Notes: generated by a model from the sequence alone, not told the origin. Positions 52,156-61,012 are shown, counted from the stretch's first letter. The stretch is DNA of 64,000 nucleotides from an uncultured Clostridiaceae bacterium (GCA_947177415.1 CAMWUK010000001.1:42382-106381); one strand, 5' to 3'. Program-made: numbers and translations.

Positions 52156-52383
52156 ATGAAATCAGAGATTCAAATACAATTTGGTAACCGGGTAAGGCAG
52201 CTTCGGACAAATCTTGGTATTAGCCAAGAAAAATTTGCATTACAAATCAATATGGATCGTACTTACTTTTCTTCTGTTGAAACCGGAAACAGAAATATCT
52301 CCTTGATGAATATACAAAAAATTGCACAAGGTCTAAATATAAGTATATCGGAGTTATTTGATTTTAATTCTAATAATAATTGA
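52156..52383 (+). CDS. XRE-family HTH regulator (C-protein-like)
   Basis: 75 aa on the plus strand with GAGCGAGGAAATAAA upstream. A single HTH: FGNRVRQLRTNLGISQEKFA, DRTYFSSVETGNRNISL, IQKIAQGLNISISELF. Size, position and orientation immediately before a restriction endonuclease gene match controller (C) proteins of type II restriction-modification systems, which delay endonuclease expression until methylation is complete. Confidence 0.85.
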   Translation: MKSEIQIQFGNRVRQLRTNLGISQEKFALQINMDRTYFSSVETGNRNISLMNIQKIAQGLNISISELFDFNSNNN

Positions 52384-52412
52384 AGATTGAGAATGACAGG
52401 AGGGAATACTTT

Positions 52413-53201
52413 ATGTCAATATGGGAAGATTTTGAAATTGATTGCACACAATACTTAAATAACACATTTGGAGCAAAAGCTGCTTTTATACATCAAGGCA
52501 GCTCTAATTCTACAGTTCCAGATATTCTGGTTCAAACAAAAAGTAATGTCATCTTTTATATTGAGGCGAAACATTGCCCTGCACAATGTGGACAATTTGT
52601 ACTTCTTCCAAATATTTTGACCCGTGCCTTTGAATATAGTCCTAAGAATGTAAATAAACTTAATATATATGCAGAAGCAATCATGGAACACATGAACAAA
52701 GAATTTGACGAATTCAGAGAAGCTGGTACTTCTGGCAAAGAAATAATTTTACCCAACGGAACAGATATTTTTACCAATTGGATTATACAATCCTATAAAG
52801 AAAAAAATGTTCACTTTATTATTACGAATAATTACACCATTCTTCCATTAGAAGACTTTTCAAAATATTTTTATGTTACCGCCAAGTACCGCATTAAACG
52901 CAGTGGTTCTGGAAATGTTGGAAAATCAAGAATGAATCTTGTAAAACAAAAAATCGAAACTCTTGATTATACAATTTCATCTACGAAAGTAAATGGTGAA
53001 AAGTTATTTGTTACTTCATTAGAAAATATACATAATCAAAGATTTATCATACAAGAATATGAGTATATGTTTTCTTCCAGAGGTAACGAATATGAAGTAA
53101 GGAAATTGTCTAATACTTATAATGCCAATGTAATCTTTTCAATTAACCTTAAAACAACTGCCTCTGGACTTAGCAACTTTGAATTTGAATCATATCTGTA
53201 A
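52413..53201 (+). CDS. Putative type II restriction endonuclease (PD-(D/E)xK)
   Basis: 262 aa from the ATG at 52413 (GACAGGAGGG upstream). A PD-(D/E)xK nuclease core is visible: Pro36-Asp37 (TVPDILVQTK) and Glu51-x-Lys53 (FYIEAKHCPAQCG). It follows an XRE controller and faces a convergent C5 methyltransferase gene, so it is the likely restriction partner. The target site cannot be predicted from sequence. A MITE lies 6 bp after the stop. Confidence 0.75.
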   Translation: MSIWEDFEIDCTQYLNNTFGAKAAFIHQGSSNSTVPDILVQTKSNVIFYIEAKHCPAQCGQFVLLPNILTRAFEYSPKNVNKLNIYAEAIMEHMNKEFDEFREAGTSGKEIILPNGTDIFTNWIIQSYKEKNVHFIITNNYTILPLEDFSKYFYVTAKYRIKRSGSGNVGKSRMNLVKQKIETLDYTISSTKVNGEKLFVTSLENIHNQRFIIQEYEYMFSSRGNEYEVRKLSNTYNANVIFSINLKTTASGLSNFEFESYL

Positions 53202-53207
53202 CTTTTT

Positions 53208-53394
53208 GTAACTATTCAGAACCTGCAAAAGTGATATACAAATTGCATAAATAAATTTATTTATTAAATGCAATTTGTATACTCACTTTTATTGGGCTGA
53301 TGCCCACATGAGGATTTTTACCAGCCATTATAGGAAATTATTAGATATTATATATATTCTGGAAAAATCCGAATGAGGGGTTCTGAATAGTTAC
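53208..53394. mobile_element. Type E MITE
   Basis: 187 bp with perfect 16-bp terminal inverted repeats (GTAACTATTCAGAACC / GGTTCTGAATAGTTAC) and a long internal hairpin (TATACAAATTGCAT / ATGCAATTTGTATA). Flanks AACTTTTT and AACATTTT match at 7 of 8. It lies between the endonuclease and methyltransferase genes. Confidence 0.88.
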
Positions 53395-53430
53395 AACATT
53401 TTAAGTAAAAACATGACTCAATATATGTCT

Positions 53431-53474
53431 AAAAAACCTGTATCTGTCTAAATGTTCCATCAGATACAGGTTTT
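53431..53474. terminator. Bidirectional terminator between the R and M genes
   Basis: AAAACCTGTATCTG (53433-53446) pairs with CAGATACAGGTTTT (53461-53474) around a 14-nt loop, with A-runs and T-runs on both sides, so it works in both directions for the convergent genes. The methyltransferase stop codon is inside the stem. Confidence 0.85.
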
Positions 53475-54464
53475 ATTTTTTATATTGTTTTCCTTTAATG
53501 CTTTTCCAATTTCCACTCCTATTAACTGTAAAACATCAATGACAACGGAGTTTCCCAACTGTTTATATGCCTGGCTTGGACTTTTACTTAATTTATAGCT
53601 ATCTGGAAAACCCATTATTCTTGCACATTCTCTTGGATGGAGTCTTCTTGTTTTACCATTTACCAAATATCCGCCTGTTTTTGCAAAAACACCACCACCA
53701 TTTGCAGATAATGTTATTGCTATTCCCTTCACACTATATATTCTTTCACCTTGCCCACCTTTATTAACAATTCCTAAACGAATGGATTTATTGCTATATT
53801 GTGTATCTGAATTTCCATTATAATATATATCAGGTCTATCTACATAAAGATGCTTTACTAAACTTTCCTCCTTAATCAAATAATCCTCGACATGCCGTTC
53901 TAATACAAAAGGCTTTGGAAATGAAAATTCATTTACATTCAAATCATTTCTAAAACACACCATATAAATACGTTCTCTTTTCTGTGGTATACCATAGCTG
54001 GCAGCATTTAAAATCTCTTGATAAAACTGATATCCTAATTTCTCCATTGTTGCTTTTACAAGTAAAAGAGTTCGCCCAGCATTATGTGTTGCAAAATTTT
54101 TAACATTCTCCATAAAAACAATCTTAGGTTTTTTTGCCCTTACAATTCTTTCCACATCAAAAAATAACGTCCCCCTGCTGTCTTCAAATCCTTTTTGCTT
54201 ACCACTAATGGAAAATGCCTGACATGGAAAGCCTGCACACAAGATGTCATGTTCAGGAATTGTATTTTCATTAACTTTCGTTATATCCCCTTCAGGAATC
54301 TCTCCAAAGTTCTCTAAATACACTTCCTGAACCGGTTTGTCCCATTCATTTGAATAAACACATTTTGCACCTAAAGATTCCAATGCTATCCGAAATCCTC
54401 CCAATCCTGCAAACAAATCAATAAAGGTCATACCAGAAAGACATTTGTCATCAATTGATATCAT
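53460..54464 (-). CDS. C5-cytosine DNA methyltransferase (type II M)
   Basis: 334 aa. SAM motif I FIDLFAGLGGFRIA (14-27), catalytic motif IV GFPCQAFS (Pro80-Cys81-Gln82), motif VI FMENVKN (Glu119-Asn120-Val121), motif VIII QKRERIYMVCF, and C-terminal GNSVVIDVLQLIG. It methylates C5 of cytosine in the recognition site and so protects from the adjacent endonuclease. Its orientation is convergent with the controller and endonuclease genes. Confidence 0.94.
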   Translation of the reverse strand: MISIDDKCLSGMTFIDLFAGLGGFRIALESLGAKCVYSNEWDKPVQEVYLENFGEIPEGDITKVNENTIPEHDILCAGFPCQAFSISGKQKGFEDSRGTLFFDVERIVRAKKPKIVFMENVKNFATHNAGRTLLLVKATMEKLGYQFYQEILNAASYGIPQKRERIYMVCFRNDLNVNEFSFPKPFVLERHVEDYLIKEESLVKHLYVDRPDIYYNGNSDTQYSNKSIRLGIVNKGGQGERIYSVKGIAITLSANGGGVFAKTGGYLVNGKTRRLHPRECARIMGFPDSYKLSKSPSQAYKQLGNSVVIDVLQLIGVEIGKALKENNIKNKTCI

Positions 54465-54542
54465 TCGTAAATTCTCCTTATATCTTATTTCCTAATAATT
54501 ATAACATGCTATACAATGTATTACAATTTCATCAAAAAACTT

Positions 54543-55574
54543 CTATTTACGAAATGTATAGATATCTACTTCAAACCCTCTATTTTGCAAATAATCTACT
54601 AAATCTTTATATTGGGGGAATATCTCTTCTTTATTTTCCTTTACAGTTCCTAAATAATATCTATATTTTTTCCCATCACAGACAAAGGATAAAATTCTTT
54701 TTCCCACAGAATTATTATATAAAATAACACCTTTTGTAATTTCAGAAAAGAAAAAACGTGCACTATCAATTTCTATGTACTCTGGTTGCAAAAGTATCAT
54801 TGATGGTACTCTAGGATATACAATTTTTTGATGTATATACATGTAGATTGGAACACTAAAGAATAATAAAATCATGATTAACAGAACTACTATTTCTTCT
54901 ATGATCCAATTTACCTTCATAGGTTTTGATTTTAATTCTGATTCCACACATCCTTGAATCATCCCCATTAAGAAAAATATTGTTGTAATAACCAGAGCAA
55001 TCCTGCAAGGCAAAAATAATTTATTTATAATTTTCTTTTTAGGAACTTCTATCTTTTTTGCCATAACAAAATCTTTATTTTCTTCATAATATATTTGTGT
55101 GTTCTTGCTCAATTCTATTTCATATTTTTTATCCACAAATTGTCCTGATAATTTTGAAAAATCTGTCCCAGAAAGCATTCCACAATATAAACGTCCTTTT
55201 CTCTTTTCACTGTCAACATAATTAATATTATACCACCATACAATTGGGATGAAATACACTGTAAACATAGATTTATTGGTAGCATTATAATTATGCCAAT
55301 ATACTCTTTTCTCTTTAAAATAAAGTTTATGATAAACCACATATTTATCATAAACAATTATCTCTAACGGTAAAACCAAGTAAATAATAAAAATAGTTAT
55401 AACGATTGCCAATACCAGCATAATGTCAAGAATTACATTTTGAAAATTATCCATTCCGCCTTCATTATAGTAAGCAGAACCAAAAATATACCATGTAACA
55501 ATCCCCAATACTAACATATATACACATTTCACCAGGTCATTACGAAATATGTTATCTTCTGTACCTTCATTCAT
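54543..55574 (-). CDS. Membrane protein of unknown function in the JetD-like operon
   Basis: 343 aa from the ATG at 55574 (AAAGGAGGA upstream), 11 bp after the JetD-like stop. Hydrophobic segments near residues 10-30 (VYMLVLGIVTWYIFGSAY), 45-70 (two-part, LDIMLVLAIVITIFIIYLVL) and ~190-215, plus a fourth at ~225-245. The soluble parts are PH-like beta-rich (YDKYVVYHKLYFKEKRVYW, EYIEIDSARFFFSEITKGVI). No family is recognised. It is coupled to the JetD-like gene. Confidence 0.65.
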   Translation of the reverse strand: MNEGTEDNIFRNDLVKCVYMLVLGIVTWYIFGSAYYNEGGMDNFQNVILDIMLVLAIVITIFIIYLVLPLEIIVYDKYVVYHKLYFKEKRVYWHNYNATNKSMFTVYFIPIVWWYNINYVDSEKRKGRLYCGMLSGTDFSKLSGQFVDKKYEIELSKNTQIYYEENKDFVMAKKIEVPKKKIINKLFLPCRIALVITTIFFLMGMIQGCVESELKSKPMKVNWIIEEIVVLLIMILLFFSVPIYMYIHQKIVYPRVPSMILLQPEYIEIDSARFFFSEITKGVILYNNSVGKRILSFVCDGKKYRYYLGTVKENKEEIFPQYKDLVDYLQNRGFEVDIYTFRK

Positions 55575-55585
55575 TTTTTCCTCCT

Positions 55586-56851
55586 TTACCCCCACTCTAC
55601 ACATTCCTGTTCCACTTCCAACCCCTTCGCTAAAATACTCTGTTTTAAATCTTCCAACATTCCTGCATCCAGTTGTTCCAGTTTTTTTCGCTTTTCCTCT
55701 TCCAGTGGTATGCCATATCCTTTGTTAATGCTATCTTCATAAATCTCTTTATCCATAAGCATAGGCAAAAGTTCAGGAAAAAGCTGCTGCTTTAAATATT
55801 GAAAAATACGGATACCACCATAATCCATATCTCCCCAATGAAAATACTTTGTATCTTCTGGAGCTATCTGAACAATTTTTTTCAGAAATTCTCTTTCTTT
55901 GGGAGATGGGAAACCATGCACATAAATATAAAGTACTTCTGAATTGTATTCTCTTTCCTCATAGCATGCCTTATTTTCAATAGTAATAATTCTTTTTACA
56001 CCATTTATGGACACAGGTACCCCATTTGTTAATGTTTGTGCATTTATTACAGTCCCATAAATCTGGGTGGAAGTATCTGTCAAATTTTCTTGTTGTGCTA
56101 TTATTTTATATTGCAGACTTCTCTTTAATTCCAACGTCTGGGAATAAGATAAAATTCCAAACTCTGTTAAAATTCTATCTTCTATTTGTTTACTGCGTTC
56201 TTTCATTTCTTTTTCATTTACATCTATTTCTTCTTGCAGGGTTCTAATGTCATTCACATACTTTTTTAATACCGTAACCACTTTCCCCTGATACTGGTTT
56301 TCAAACATCTTAGAATCCTTAAGAACATTTGCACTAAACCGTCGTTTCCAAATATCTTTTTTTAATGCATCAATTCCATTTAAACAAGCCCAAAAATTTT
56401 TATCCTCTATATTAGAGGGAATGTTTCCTTTATCCATAGATTCCAACATTTTTTTGTAATAGCCCTTTAACCACGGTGTCTTTGCATTTTCCAAGCTCTG
56501 CTTTAATTGTTTGCGACAGGAAAGCCATTTCTGTCTAAGATCTGGGATTCCTTCTCTTTCACAAAGTTCTGGTAACTTTTTCATAGGAAAATCAAACTTT
56601 CGTATATCCCGATTCACTTCACACCAGTCTGCTTTGATATAACCTTCCCTTTCCAATTCCTTTGCTTGTTCTACAAGTGTAGACAATCCACCTACTGCAT
56701 CTAACATTTTCTGATCTACCTTTGGGTGTTTTGTTACTTCTTTACTCTCTCCTAATTTATAACTTGTTGTACTGCACTTATCAATAATATAAGCCCCCAA
56801 AGTGATATATTTTTTCTCAATGTTCTTCGATTTCTTTGGTTTTCCTGTCAT
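55586..56851 (-). CDS. JetD-like (DUF2220, Toprim-type) protein without JetABC
   Basis: 421 aa from the ATG at 56851 (AGAGAGGGAC upstream; a longer frame to 56914 is possible). The C-terminal ~150 residues match the DUF2220/JetD pattern: IITIENKACYEE, LYIYVHGFPSPKEREFLKKI, YFHWGDMDYGGIRIFQYL (GDxDxxG), a topoisomerase VI/Spo11-type Toprim core. The N-terminal part is helical. JetD is the nuclease subunit of Wadjet anti-plasmid systems, but no JetA, JetB or SMC-type JetC is nearby; a TPR gene precedes it and a membrane gene follows. Confidence 0.7.
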   Translation of the reverse strand: MTGKPKKSKNIEKKYITLGAYIIDKCSTTSYKLGESKEVTKHPKVDQKMLDAVGGLSTLVEQAKELEREGYIKADWCEVNRDIRKFDFPMKKLPELCEREGIPDLRQKWLSCRKQLKQSLENAKTPWLKGYYKKMLESMDKGNIPSNIEDKNFWACLNGIDALKKDIWKRRFSANVLKDSKMFENQYQGKVVTVLKKYVNDIRTLQEEIDVNEKEMKERSKQIEDRILTEFGILSYSQTLELKRSLQYKIIAQQENLTDTSTQIYGTVINAQTLTNGVPVSINGVKRIITIENKACYEEREYNSEVLYIYVHGFPSPKEREFLKKIVQIAPEDTKYFHWGDMDYGGIRIFQYLKQQLFPELLPMLMDKEIYEDSINKGYGIPLEEEKRKKLEQLDAGMLEDLKQSILAKGLEVEQECVEWG

Positions 56852-56929
56852 ACTAAATGTCCCTCTCTTACAAAGTTTCCTCCAATTCATTTTTAGCAAG
56901 TTCATCAAAAGCATTATAATTATCCAAGA

Positions 56930-57769
56930 TTATTTTATCATATCTTTTATATACTCAAGATACTGCTCATTTCCCCCAAAGACTTCCTCACCATCCATCA
57001 TATATGCCCTTATTAGGTATTCCTTAGCTTTTTCCATCTCATCTAAATGTACGAAACATTGTCCTATTCGCAAATTTATATAAGGATTTTCAAATTCATA
57101 ATTATACGCATCAAAAAAATAATCCTTCGCAATCTTATAATCTTTTTTATCAAAATAGCAATCCCCTAAACCAGAATATCCATTTCTATAAATAAAATCT
57201 TGCTCTTCCTCTGAATACATATCTGCTTTGTCTATTGCCATTTGAAAATATTCTTCTGCCTTATCATATTTCTCTAAGTCCAAATAGTCTTCCGCTTTGG
57301 AAATAATCTTTTTTGCTGACAAATTTGATGAAGATTTCTTTACTTTTTTATGTCCCCGTACTAAATCTCTGTATTTCTCATTTTCTTTTCCCTTAAAGAA
57401 TATTCCGCTAGGTTCTTTTTCATATGATCTTAGAAACAATTCTTTTGCCAATTCAATTTCTCCTTGTTCATAAGCGAGCTTTCCGGCTAAGTATTCTCTA
57501 TCCCCTGCGTCTGCCCGCTCCAAGTCTGATATAAACAAAAAACCAATATACTTATTTGCTAAGGCAAACTGTTTTGTTTCAATCCCATGATTTACTACAT
57601 CTTCTATCCATAAATAACTTAGTGGCTGCTTATATTTAGGATCGGGAAACTTTTCCCACATATCCAGACACATTTTCCATGCAGCTTCGTATTGCTGTTT
57701 TTTAAATAAAGCATCATACTCCATTTTGATACCAAAAAAAAGGTCTTCCATTTCTCTTTCATTCATCAT
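56930..57769 (-). CDS. TPR-repeat protein
   Basis: 279 aa of helical tetratricopeptide-like repeats: EAAWKMCLDMWEKFPDPKYK, YEQGEIELAKELFLRSYEKEP, YDKAEEYFQMAIDKAD, YKIAKDYFFDAYNYEFENP, YINLRIGQCFVHLDEMEKAK. The solenoid probably mediates protein contacts. It begins after GAGGATTAAGAG and is the first gene of a three-gene unit with the JetD-like and membrane proteins. Confidence 0.8.
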   Translation of the reverse strand: MMNEREMEDLFFGIKMEYDALFKKQQYEAAWKMCLDMWEKFPDPKYKQPLSYLWIEDVVNHGIETKQFALANKYIGFLFISDLERADAGDREYLAGKLAYEQGEIELAKELFLRSYEKEPSGIFFKGKENEKYRDLVRGHKKVKKSSSNLSAKKIISKAEDYLDLEKYDKAEEYFQMAIDKADMYSEEEQDFIYRNGYSGLGDCYFDKKDYKIAKDYFFDAYNYEFENPYINLRIGQCFVHLDEMEKAKEYLIRAYMMDGEEVFGGNEQYLEYIKDMIK

Positions 57770-57794
57770 CTCTTAATCCTCGTAAATCTGATGT

Positions 57795-57930
57795 GTAACA
57801 GTTCAGCCAGAGGCTGACCTGTTACGGAATCGGGCAAGCTCCGCATTATAAATTGCCCAATTCCAATCCTGTTTTAGTCTTCTTTATGGTCTTGCACAGC
57901 GGAGTGTGCAAAACCTACTTGAAATGTTAC
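57795..57930. mobile_element. Type C MITE (copy C1)
   Basis: 136 bp. Left end GTAACAGTTCAGCC, right end CTTGAAATGTTAC. Hairpins: GTAACAGTTCAGCC/GGCTGACCTGTTAC, GGAATCGGGCAA/TTGCCCAATTCC, and TTGCACA/TGTGCAA. Perfect 8-bp target duplication TCTGATGT at 57787-57794 and 57931-57938. It separates the TPR operon from the AAA ATPase gene. Confidence 0.93.
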
Positions 57931-57945
57931 TCTGATGTTACTATT

Positions 57946-58803
57946 TTACTCAAATTCTTTTTCATGTTTTTTAAAAAACTCATAATATTTTCTTATATTG
58001 GACAGCTCTGTCCAAGATTTTACCTCTGCCACTTCCTCATCCATATCATAAATCTTTGCTCCTGTCATGGATAATAAAAATGGAGAGTGTGTAGCAATCA
58101 CAAATTGGCATCCAAAAAAACGGGCAGAATCTTCCAAAAACTTTAATAACTCCTGCTGTTTTTCAGGCGATAAGCTATTTTCCGGCTCATCCAGCAAATA
58201 TAACCCACCATCTTTTATTTTATCAATAAAATAAATAAACGCACTTTCACCATTAGAATGTTCCCGTATATTATTCATTAAATTTTTACGGACATATTTT
58301 GATTGTGTATCTGACCTTGTCCGATTTACTTTTTTCAATTCTTCGTAATCCTCCAATGACTTCATTTGGAAATCAGAATACTTTGCCTCTAAGTATTCTT
58401 CAAATAACTCCTCTCTTTTTCTGTCAATTCCTTCATTTATACTTCGCAGGTTTAACATAAAATCAAATACATCATCACTGGTAATAATTCTGCTTATTTC
58501 TGGTATTTGTTTCTTCTCTTTATATTCGCACATTTTTATATAATCTTCAAAAAAATTGGAGCGGTTATATAATGTGTCCCTCTCAAGCCTTAATTTCTCA
58601 GCAATAACATTTAATACCGTTGTCTTTCCCGAACCGTTTCCACCATACAATATAGTAATTGGTTCAAAACCCATCTTCGTCAGACTATGTTTTGATATTA
58701 CCTGAAAGGGATAATATGTATCATAACAGGTTCTTTTTTGTTTCATGGTAAAGGTATATTCTTCTTCTATATCTGGAAACTGAAACTGTGATAAATATAT
58801 CAT
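57946..58803 (-). CDS. AAA/ABC-type ATPase (AAA_21-like)
   Basis: 285 aa from the ATG at 58803 (ATGGAGGATGCTT upstream). Walker A ILYGGNGSGKTTVLNVIAEK, a long inserted helical region, Walker B GGLYLLDEPENSLSP and VIATHSPFLLSM (H-loop). This is the stand-alone SMC/RecF-like ATPase architecture seen in many defence and repair loci. No obvious nuclease partner is adjacent; the TPR/JetD-like operon is next downstream across a MITE. Confidence 0.88.
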   Translation of the reverse strand: MIYLSQFQFPDIEEEYTFTMKQKRTCYDTYYPFQVISKHSLTKMGFEPITILYGGNGSGKTTVLNVIAEKLRLERDTLYNRSNFFEDYIKMCEYKEKKQIPEISRIITSDDVFDFMLNLRSINEGIDRKREELFEEYLEAKYSDFQMKSLEDYEELKKVNRTRSDTQSKYVRKNLMNNIREHSNGESAFIYFIDKIKDGGLYLLDEPENSLSPEKQQELLKFLEDSARFFGCQFVIATHSPFLLSMTGAKIYDMDEEVAEVKSWTELSNIRKYYEFFKKHEKEFE

Positions 58804-58868
58804 AAGCATCCTCCATATAACAGTTTATACCTTAATTGTACAACAGGATACGAAATTTTACAATTGTT

Positions 58869-59002
58869 GTAACTATTCAAGTAGAAACACGCATTTACTG
58901 CGTGTTTCGTAAGAAAAATGAAAGTTGATTGTTCTAAGCCCTTCGCCGAAGGCGAATTTTCATGGGCTTAGAACGTAACTGTTCATGGTTCTGAACAGTT
59001 AC
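58869..59002 (+). mobile_element. Type A MITE (copy A8)
   Basis: 134 bp, GTAACTATTCAAG ... CTGAACAGTTAC with the type A hairpins. Perfect 8-bp target duplication CAATTGTT at 58861-58868 and 59003-59010. It lies upstream of the AAA ATPase gene (starts 58803), 33 bp before the C2 element. Confidence 0.95.
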
Positions 59003-59034
59003 CAATTGTTTTACTGATAAATGAAATTTAAAGC

Positions 59035-59066
59035 ATAACAGTTCAGCCGGCAGACTGAACTGTTAC
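59035..59066. mobile_element. Minimal 32-bp type C element (copy C2)
   Basis: Almost only two inverted ends: ATAACAGTTCAG ... CTGAACTGTTAC. Flanks TTTAAAGC and TTTAAATC match at 7 of 8, consistent with an 8-bp duplication. It abuts the stop codon of the GHKL kinase gene; the right duplicate covers that stop. Confidence 0.7.
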
Positions 59067-59067
59067 T

Positions 59068-60681
59068 TTAAATCTCAAATAACATCTGTATTGAAAATTC
59101 TTGTTCATTTGTTATAATATAGTATTCTATATGGTATTTCCGCAAAATTTCATATACATTTCTTAATCCAATTCCATGCTTTTCAGACTCTTTTTTTGTT
59201 GTCTGAAATCCCGTTTCTATTACTTTTGCCATATCTTCCATAGGATTGCTGATTTCTACATATAATAATTTGTTTGTTCTGTTTGTTGTTATGGTAATAT
59301 AACGCCCCTGCTCCAATTTCAGGTTTGCTTCAATAGCATTATCAATCAAGTTAGAAAACAAACTACAACAATCCACATCTTCCATAAAATGAAAAGTCTC
59401 CAACCTGCCATTACAGGTTAGTTGTATCTGATTTTGTTCTAATTCATCTGCCTTTGATGCCAAAATTAAATCTAAAATCTCATTGCCTGTAAGAATTCTT
59501 TGTTGACTTTGTACCGTTTTTTCAGATAACTCTGTAAAATATGTTTTTGCTTTTTCATATTCTCCATGATTAAGCATTTCTTGTAATAAAAGCATGTGGT
59601 TTTTCCAATCATGACGAAATTTTGCTATATCTGATTGTTTTTCTTTATAGTTCTGGAAATAGGAATATTTTTGTGTGAACTGTTCTTTGTAATTTTCAGA
59701 TAATTCTTTATAATAACGTATCTTCTTGCGATGTGCAAGGATGAAAATACCCATAACTGCCCCGGTTATTATAATCAAAGTTATTATACATATAATAACA
59801 AACCTATAATTGATTTTGCTGTCGTTGTTGGTTGTAAATACAGTTTCTGTTTTTTGGCTGCTTTCCTCATTTTTTACATCCGGCTTCTTGGAGGCAATTT
59901 TACCTAGCCCTTCAATTTTATGTTGGATAGAGTAAACTGCCTCATCTTTTGTGCATATACGGATGGTATATGTTCCATTTTTCTTTACGGTAAATGTGTT
60001 CCCGCTTTTTAGTACTGTCGCTTCGCCAGTCTGGTACTCCGCCCTACTCCAAATCCTATAATTATCATTATCCTTCTCATCATAAGCCCCATACACATAC
60101 TGGATATTTTCTAAATCTGCACCAACTGCCTGGGTTACTGTAACTGTAGCCTTTGTATTACTTTCATCTAACTTGGAGATAACAGATAGTGCTTTTGTTA
60201 CAGGCAATGCACAAATTGAAACATCTATTTTCACTTCTGGATTCATTACTCTTTTATCTGTAGCCTCTATATAATAAGTTCCTGCTGGCAGATATGCTGT
60301 CTTTGAGTTACCACTATTATAAAAACTTAATTCTAATTTCTTAACAGTCATTGCCTCATTACTATATAAAAATACATCTGGAGATGTAGTCGTCCAAGTT
60401 CCTATAGCTGTATATTTTACCCCCATCTTTATAATACTGTCCTCTTCTAGTGTAAAAGAAGCATAATCTGACACTGCCTTCTCTCTATCTTCCGGAAATA
60501 TTAATTCGCAACTCCATGATATTACTGATTTCGTATCATATTCATCTAGATTATCAATCGTAACTACCGAAGCGGGTTCATAGTCCACAGCTTCTTCTGC
60601 ATAAATTAGTTTTAGATAGGAAATATTATAGAAACTATATATTAATCCTACAATTAACAAAATAGTTGCAATTTTTTTCAT
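59068..60681 (-). CDS. GHKL-type sensor histidine kinase, paralogue 1
   Basis: 537 aa. An N-terminal hydrophobic segment, an extracellular domain of ~270 residues (VTIDNLDEYDTKSVISWSC, YLPAGTYYIEATD), then a transmembrane helix (FVIICIITLIIITGAVMGIFI) and a cytosolic GHKL kinase: H-box FRHDWKNHMLLLQEML, N-box LIDNAIEANLKLEQGR, G-box KHGIGLRNVYEILRKY. Architecture and domain order match the gene at 61013. GHKL kinases usually signal to LytTR regulators, but none is nearby. Confidence 0.86.
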   Translation of the reverse strand: MKKIATILLIVGLIYSFYNISYLKLIYAEEAVDYEPASVVTIDNLDEYDTKSVISWSCELIFPEDREKAVSDYASFTLEEDSIIKMGVKYTAIGTWTTTSPDVFLYSNEAMTVKKLELSFYNSGNSKTAYLPAGTYYIEATDKRVMNPEVKIDVSICALPVTKALSVISKLDESNTKATVTVTQAVGADLENIQYVYGAYDEKDNDNYRIWSRAEYQTGEATVLKSGNTFTVKKNGTYTIRICTKDEAVYSIQHKIEGLGKIASKKPDVKNEESSQKTETVFTTNNDSKINYRFVIICIITLIIITGAVMGIFILAHRKKIRYYKELSENYKEQFTQKYSYFQNYKEKQSDIAKFRHDWKNHMLLLQEMLNHGEYEKAKTYFTELSEKTVQSQQRILTGNEILDLILASKADELEQNQIQLTCNGRLETFHFMEDVDCCSLFSNLIDNAIEANLKLEQGRYITITTNRTNKLLYVEISNPMEDMAKVIETGFQTTKKESEKHGIGLRNVYEILRKYHIEYYIITNEQEFSIQMLFEI

Positions 60682-60779
60682 GTTTATCCTATCCCCCTTG
60701 GTCTAAATAAAGATATGTATTCTATATGAAATAGTTATTAATGAATAGTTATTATTATACAACATTTTTTAACAATGGT

Positions 60780-60814
60780 AAAGAGTCATGCTCCACAAAG
60801 AAACATGACTCTTT
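60780..60814. repeat. Perfect 11-bp hairpin between the kinase genes
   Basis: AAAGAGTCATG (60780-60790) and CATGACTCTTT (60804-60814) with a 13-nt loop. It is the main structured feature of the 331-bp gap between the kinase genes; the gap also holds a truncated type A element at 60975. T-rich on the plus-strand side, so it could be a plus-strand terminator, but no plus-strand gene is present. Confidence 0.5.
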
Positions 60815-60974
60815 ACGTGTTCGTTTTTTTGTTTTCTTTTCTTTCAAGCCACTCACACCCACAGTGGTAACGGCATATTTATCATAACATATTTTACAAG
60901 ATTTTGTCATATTATCCGACAAACGTATGTATTTCCCCGACAAACGGGATTTGTATTTCAAATAGTAACTATTC

Positions 60975-61010
60975 GTAACTATTCAGGTAGAAACATGCAG
61001 TAAATGTGTA
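60975..61010 (+). mobile_element. Truncated type A MITE, left end only (A9)
   Basis: GTAACTATTCAGGTAGAAAC then a decayed hairpin (ATGCAGTAAATGTGT). Central and right parts are absent. It lies at the end of the kinase gene at 61013. Confidence 0.6.
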
Positions 61011-61012
61011 TT

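Noticed and set aside
53460..54464. Methyltransferase and the one at 1-169 as copies of the same system
   Set aside because: The N-terminal sequences differ beyond motif I ([14 protein letters not shown] versus FIDLFAGLGGFRIA) and they lie in different modules; they are separate enzymes.
60755..60961. 68-codon minus-strand frame between the GHKL kinases (CxxC, Lys-rich)
   Set aside because: No ribosome site, overlaps a perfect hairpin, biased composition from A/T-rich spacer. Not supported as a gene or as a signal peptide for the kinases.
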